Positions 59,750-64,000 of a DNA stretch of 64,000 nt are shown here, one piece after another. The stretch is from Acanthacorydalis orientalis (taxonomy: Eukaryota; Arthropoda; Insecta; Megaloptera; Corydalidae): the NCBI GenBank assembly GCA_034766995.1, contig CM068317.1, positions 16,763,154-16,827,153 of the forward strand. Reading direction: 5' to 3'. The stretch's first letter is position 1. Each line of letters opens with the position of its first letter. The notes under the pieces were generated by a model, which did no database searches, was not told the origin of the DNA, and saw only the letters and a list, made by a program, of their open reading frames with translations. A program made the position numbers and the translations under genes.

Positions 59750-61110
59750 AAGTTCAAATGTTCATGCGAAGCTAAGTGAACCTAATGCGACTGGAGCTAA
59801 GTGAACATGATCTTAATTTTGCTTTAATGTTTTTTAACTTATTTTTTTATAAGTTGAGTATCTGGAGCACTGTAAGAACTTCGGCCACTCCTCGAAAGAG
59901 ACACGGATTTCGGTATATGAATACGCTATGAATCAAATTTGGCAGTTCCAGTGTCTTGGAAAGAAACGGGTATGCCGAGCAAAGATTGGTTAACAGCATT
60001 TCTCAAGAAGAATACAACAGTCTTCATACGGAAGCCGGAAGTTACCAGTTTGGCACGTGCCACGAGCTTCAACAGGACAAATGTTAACCGATTCTTCAGG
60101 CTGTAGAAAAAAGTAAGGGACAAGTATCATTTCCGGCTCACTGTATATGGAACATGGACAAAACAGAGCTCACATCGATGCAAACACAAATCAGAGTCGT
60201 AGCTTGTTGAACTAAGTCCATTGACGCAAACGAGGTCTAACCGAGGGAGTCCAGTGGCTTAAATGATGTCGTCATAGCGGAATTCGACGTGGATGAATTA
60301 GATTAAATCGATTATTCTTACAGAGTGCGGAGATTTTTGAAGCCTTGCCTGACAGCGTCCAATTCGACGCAGCCTGAACTGATCCCGTTGATTTCGTCGC
60401 CAACGTGTCCGTTGCAGCTGAGCCTAGCATCGTCGAGTCTGATCCCACGACTATTGGAACGCTTTGTCATTATTTTGAAAAGCCAACGGATTTTAAATCG
60501 ACGCTCGAAAGTATTTGAGCATACTTGAAGGCCGGTCCGAAAAAGCAGACTCAGAAAGAACGTAAGTGGCGAACAACCGCTGTTCTCAGGGACTCGCCTG
60601 TTATAAAGGAACTGGTATTGGATTAGGAGAAAGTTAAACAAAGGAAAAAAGGGCTCCTACAAAAATAGTTTCGAAACCCTCACCAGAAGTGTGTTGTAAG
60701 AAGAGAGGACGACCGAAAAAAAAACAATAGTTTACAGTTATCCGATTCTAAGTATCTTTTTCATTCGTTAATTTAAAAAATAAGTTTGATACAATGCATG
60801 TAGAATATGAAAATAACGCTAAATAAAGTGTATTGAATATTTTAATGATAAAATCACTTTCTTTTTATTTTTAACTAATTTTTAATATAGCGGTTCACTT
60901 AATCTCGGAAATTTTGACGTCAAGTTTTGCATATCTTCACTTTTTCTTAAATAATGAGAAAAATACTAAATGAATATTAAAACTGCCTACACATTTTTAT
61001 AGTTTAGGATTTGAACTTTATAATAGCATAGTTTATTTTGAGAAACACTTTTATTTTGTTAATGAAAAATTGTTTTCTTAAAAAACGGTTCACTCAGCTT
61101 CATTTTTACA
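59750..61110 (+). mobile_element. Pogo/Jerky-type DNA transposon, boundaries approximate
   Basis: The coding remnant at 59870-60735 is bracketed by a repeated motif. AAGCTAAGTGAACC lies at 59769-59782 and AGCTAAGTGAAC at 59795-59806 on the left. The inverted forms CGGTTCACTTAATCTC at about 60891 and CGGTTCACTCAGCTT at 61086-61100 lie on the right. Two inward-facing copies on each side look like terminal and subterminal transposase-binding sites. Exact termini and TA duplications could not be fixed in the AT-rich flanks. Confidence 0.6.
59870..60735 (+). pseudogene. Pogo/Jerky-like transposase, internally deleted
   Basis: The plus strand reads [54 protein letters not shown], then REKYHF-type KVRDKYHFR and CIWNMDKTELTSMQTQIRVV. 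This is the CENP-B-type DNA-binding domain and the opening of the DDE domain in Jerky/Tigger-type transposases, where the first acidic residue sits in NMDETG. The rest of the DDE domain is missing. After about 60250 the text is a Ser/Pro-rich C-terminus (PLQLSLASSSLIPRLLERF) and a basic tail ending near KRGRPKK-like lysines. Stops and frameshifts make it dead. Confidence 0.75.
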
Positions 61111-62298
61111 AATTTAATTAGATATATATAAAAATAATATCTTTTTGTAAATGCGAATGAAAAAGTTGTAAAACAAAACACATATACATAAAAACTATAA
61201 CACAAAAAAAGATACACATCTCATAACCTTATATGCTTTTTTGAAGAATAATATAGACTAATATAATTTTAATTTCCAATATAATTTTTACTATTAATAC
61301 TTATGCGATAAATAATAATTTTGTTTATAAAATTTTACGATTTCAAGTTAGTTATATTTTTTTGATACAATTTATTAAGTATTATATAACCACATAATTA
61401 CAGTAGTTGGGTTTTCAATTTTTAAAGTTATAAATGATTTGTAGTATTTTAATAAAAAAATTAAGTCCAATCGTTGGACTAGATGTACTAGTAATATAAA
61501 GTAATTGAATAATTGTGCGTTTATAGCAAGTAGTTGAAAATAATATTCTATAAAAACATATCTGAAAAATTTATAATCTTATTCTGTGTATCTAGTTAAT
61601 GAAATCTGCTTATAAATTCGTGTCTACGCTGGCACGCGTGTATATTCGCGACGATTTGCTTCTCTCCATCTACATTATCACTATTAGAATATTCACTCAA
61701 TATTAATATAACATTTCATACATAATTAAACTGAAAAATGATTCAAAATTAAAGAAAGATTCATTCTAAATTAACAAAAAGAGGGAAATTAACGGTGACT
61801 CCTATTTATAAATAAATTGTTATATTTATTATAAGTGTTGTAATAAATATATATCATATATTCCAATTCATCTCAAATAGAAATATCTATCAATTGAAAT
61901 TTCGATTAAATATTATTAATAACCTATCAAACTGAGAAAAAAGCACAAAAACGGTTGTGATGAAAATTATCGACTTGGTTGTAGAATATAATTTTTTAAT
62001 GCCTACCTAAAAACAACTACTAATCCTATAGTGCAATATTATGTGATAAATGGTATGTTATTTAATGCAAAATTGAAAACTACAGCGGTTAGCTTTGTAA
62101 ATTTGAAAAAAATACTTATAGGAAAAATGCATCGTGGATTTTCATAATTAAAGTAAAAAAATCTAAAAGAGAATATAATTTGTTTGGTTTATAGTTTATT
62201 ATTTCATCAGGGTCTTTATAAGCGCTACTAAGAAAAGAATTTGTATATTTCAAATTATATGAATATATTTTTTTACTATAGATTACTTTCAATTGATT

Positions 62299-62299
<1 letters not shown>
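61111..62299. other. AT-rich non-coding sequence
   Basis: Nothing recognised. Confidence 0.6.
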
Positions 62300-62342
<43 letters not shown>

Positions 62343-62402
62343 TATATATACTATATATATGTATATATATATATATGTATATATATACACATATATGTAT
62401 GT
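62300..62402. repeat. TA microsatellite, interrupted
   Basis: A (TA)n run with TATACTATATA, TATGTATA and TACACATATA interruptions. Confidence 0.95.
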
Positions 62403-62662
62403 ATTATTTATTCTTACCTTCCAAGAGAAAATTTAACATAAATCCGAGTAAAATGTAGAGTAAATGATAATTTCGTAGTATATCCTAGTTTTTATAATTA
62501 AAAAAATAGATATCATTGACCAAACAATAGATAAGAATATTTATTTAATTGTTCTAACATTAATTTAAATGTAATTTCTATTAAAAATGCGATCGACAGT
62601 TACGGTTCAGTTTTATAAAATTACAATTTTTATTTAAAATCCGTCGTATGCCATCCTTTATA

Positions 62663-63882
62663 CAGGGCGGTGCAAAATGAGCGAAGAGGTTTAAAACATT
62701 AACATTATTTGTGATTGGTAATATTTTGTTTTTTTTTTATTTTCTAAAATATAGTATAAATATGGGGAATTTTTCCTAATTACACACGAAAAATAACATC
62801 ACATAAGTGATTCCCATTTTCGGTTTGACAAATTCGAGCTCTTTCTAAGGCATTTTCCATTACTTCTCTCAGGATTTGTGTGCATAACGCTCGAATTTGT
62901 TCTTGTATTCTTTTAAGTAACTCCCAAACAAAATCTTGAGAGATTAAATCAGGCGAACGCGCAGGTCATGAAAATCGCTGTTTCTTGAAATTATGTGTAC
63001 GCTAAAAATGTCCAGTAAAAGTTTCATAATGGGTCTTGCTATATGTGCTGTGGCTTCATCTTGTTGAAACCTTGGATATGTGAACGATTTTGAGCACCAT
63101 TTATAGTTATTGCAGTACTGTTTTCATTTTCGAAGAAATAGATGCCTATAATCTTTTAGAACGTTAGTCCGCACTAAACAGTACACCTAAGTTGATGTAA
63201 TATTGTTACAGATGAAGTGCTCTTGGATTCTCTGTAGCCCATATTGTACAGTTTTGTCTGTTCACAAAGCCATTTAAGTAGAAATGAGCTTCATTACTCA
63301 TAATCAAATAGGGAATAAAATTATTATTTTCTTCTGCTTGTTGGCGAAAACGAATTGCATAATCAAGGCGATACTAATAATCTGTTGGCTTTAGCTCTTT
63401 CACAATCTGCAGTTTGTATGGGTACTTTTTTATTGCGGCCAAAATCCTTTCCAGTGATTTTCGCAATATTCCAAAATGAGCTGAACGTCTTCTGATTGAC
63501 GTTTCATGACTTTACTCAATACCCTTCTGTACACGTTAAATATTTTCCTCATTTAGAACCGAATGATGTCTTCCAAATCCAGGACGGTTACTAACGGTTA
63601 GGAGTTGTTTGTCGGAAACGTATAACCAAAGGATTATTTTTTTTTTAATCTTGTTCGAACATTAAAATAATTAACATATACTCACCTCGTCAAAATAATT
63701 AAACGCTTATTTATAATACAAAATTCAGTTATTTTGGTCTGTTGTTCCGTTGTGTAGCTTTCCATGATAAATTCCCGAAATTTTATTTATAAAATTCTGA
63801 AAATAATATACAAATAAATAAACATTTAAATAAAAAAAAATATTAACAATTCAAACTCCTTCGTTCCTTTTGTGCCACTCTG
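62663..63882 (-). mobile_element. DD41D Tc1/mariner-group element, third copy
   Basis: The left end CAGGGCGGTGCAAAATGAGC (from 62663) and the inverted right end CAGAGTGGCACAAAAGGAAC (ending at 63882) are terminal inverted repeats. TA lies outside both (62661-62662 and 63883-63884). The 1,220-bp element is the same family as 9823-11134 but in opposite orientation and independently decayed. The window ends about 120 bases further on. Confidence 0.85.
62800..63765 (-). pseudogene. DD41D-type transposase (broken)
   Basis: The minus-strand ATG at 63765 gives MESYTTEQQTKITEFCIINK, then RLIILTR-stop, YFNVRTR and, after frameshifts, VSNRPGFGRHHSV. Near the C-terminus RSPDLISQDFVWELLKRIQE includes the third catalytic Asp, followed by REVMENALERARICQTENG and the HLCDVIFR-type end. 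These parallel NQRSIILT...NRPESERHRS and SLEKARLYEAENG of the 9823 element. The middle third is heavily damaged and the frame is interrupted throughout. Confidence 0.75.
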
Positions 63883-64000
63883 TAGTTATATCATTAAAAG
63901 TGCTCTAAAATATCTGAACTTGGATTTTCTACAAAAATTACACAGTTATTTGAAAAAAAATAAACATAAAACTAATTGATATAAAAGTGTGATATAGTGA

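Overview
This is a non-coding stretch of an animal, almost certainly insect, nuclear genome. It is very AT-rich, carries dozens of long (TA)n microsatellites, and is littered with dead or dying Tc1/mariner, piggyBac and pogo-type DNA transposons. The only host protein-coding sequence I can support is one 186-bp internal exon on the minus strand (35094-35279). It has textbook splice sites and encodes 62 residues of the first immunoglobulin domain of a Dpr-interacting protein (DIP)/lachesin-like neuronal adhesion protein. That family marks the genome as arthropod. The window is therefore probably intronic sequence of one large neuronal gene running right to left, but no other exon could be identified. 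The order of insect is not fixed by the sequence.

Layout, left to right. 1-130: C-terminus of a non-LTR retrotransposon. 463-1290: deletion-derivative mariner with an internal hairpin. 3190-3510: remnant of an uncharacterised transposon-associated domain. 6870-8894: 2.0-kb piggyBac relative with TTAA ends and repeated subterminal palindromes. 9823-11134: DD41D Tc1/mariner-group element. 11786-12069: Tigger/pogo-like MITE. 15575-17790: Tc1 remnant split by a 1,294-bp mariner (16188-17481) whose 349-codon transposase frame has one in-frame stop. 19390-19760: isolated GC-rich island. 21640-22585, 24309-25738 and 26672-27270: three older mariner carcasses, the middle one interrupted by one arm of a large inverted repeat. 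29596-31155: head fragment of one mariner next to a 920-bp mariner. 35094-35279: DIP exon. 40620-41001: DD41D 3' end. 41696-42407: TTAA-flanked MITE with 18-bp perfect inverted ends. 44500-45055: endonuclease (EEP) remnant. 49772-51040: full-length degenerate mariner. 52593-53300: truncated mariner. 54465-55396: second copy of the 0.93-kb mariner, with an open 228-codon frame. 55600-56420: second piggyBac remnant. 56798-57171: internally deleted mellifera-type mariner. About 59750-61110: pogo/Jerky-type element. 62663-63882: third DD41D element, minus strand.

The genes do not form a pathway. The picture is one neuronal gene hosting successive waves of cut-and-paste transposons. Three piggyBac-like or TTAA insertions, three DD41D copies, at least ten mariner-type copies from several lineages, one Tc1 and two pogo/Tigger-type elements can be recognised. 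Most are broken. The youngest-looking are the mariner at 16188-17481 and the twin copies at 30236 and 54465. I found no convincing new biological system. The most notable items are the twin catalytic-domain-only mariners, the TTAA MITE, two near-perfect hairpins, the paired inverted repeat and the GC-rich island.
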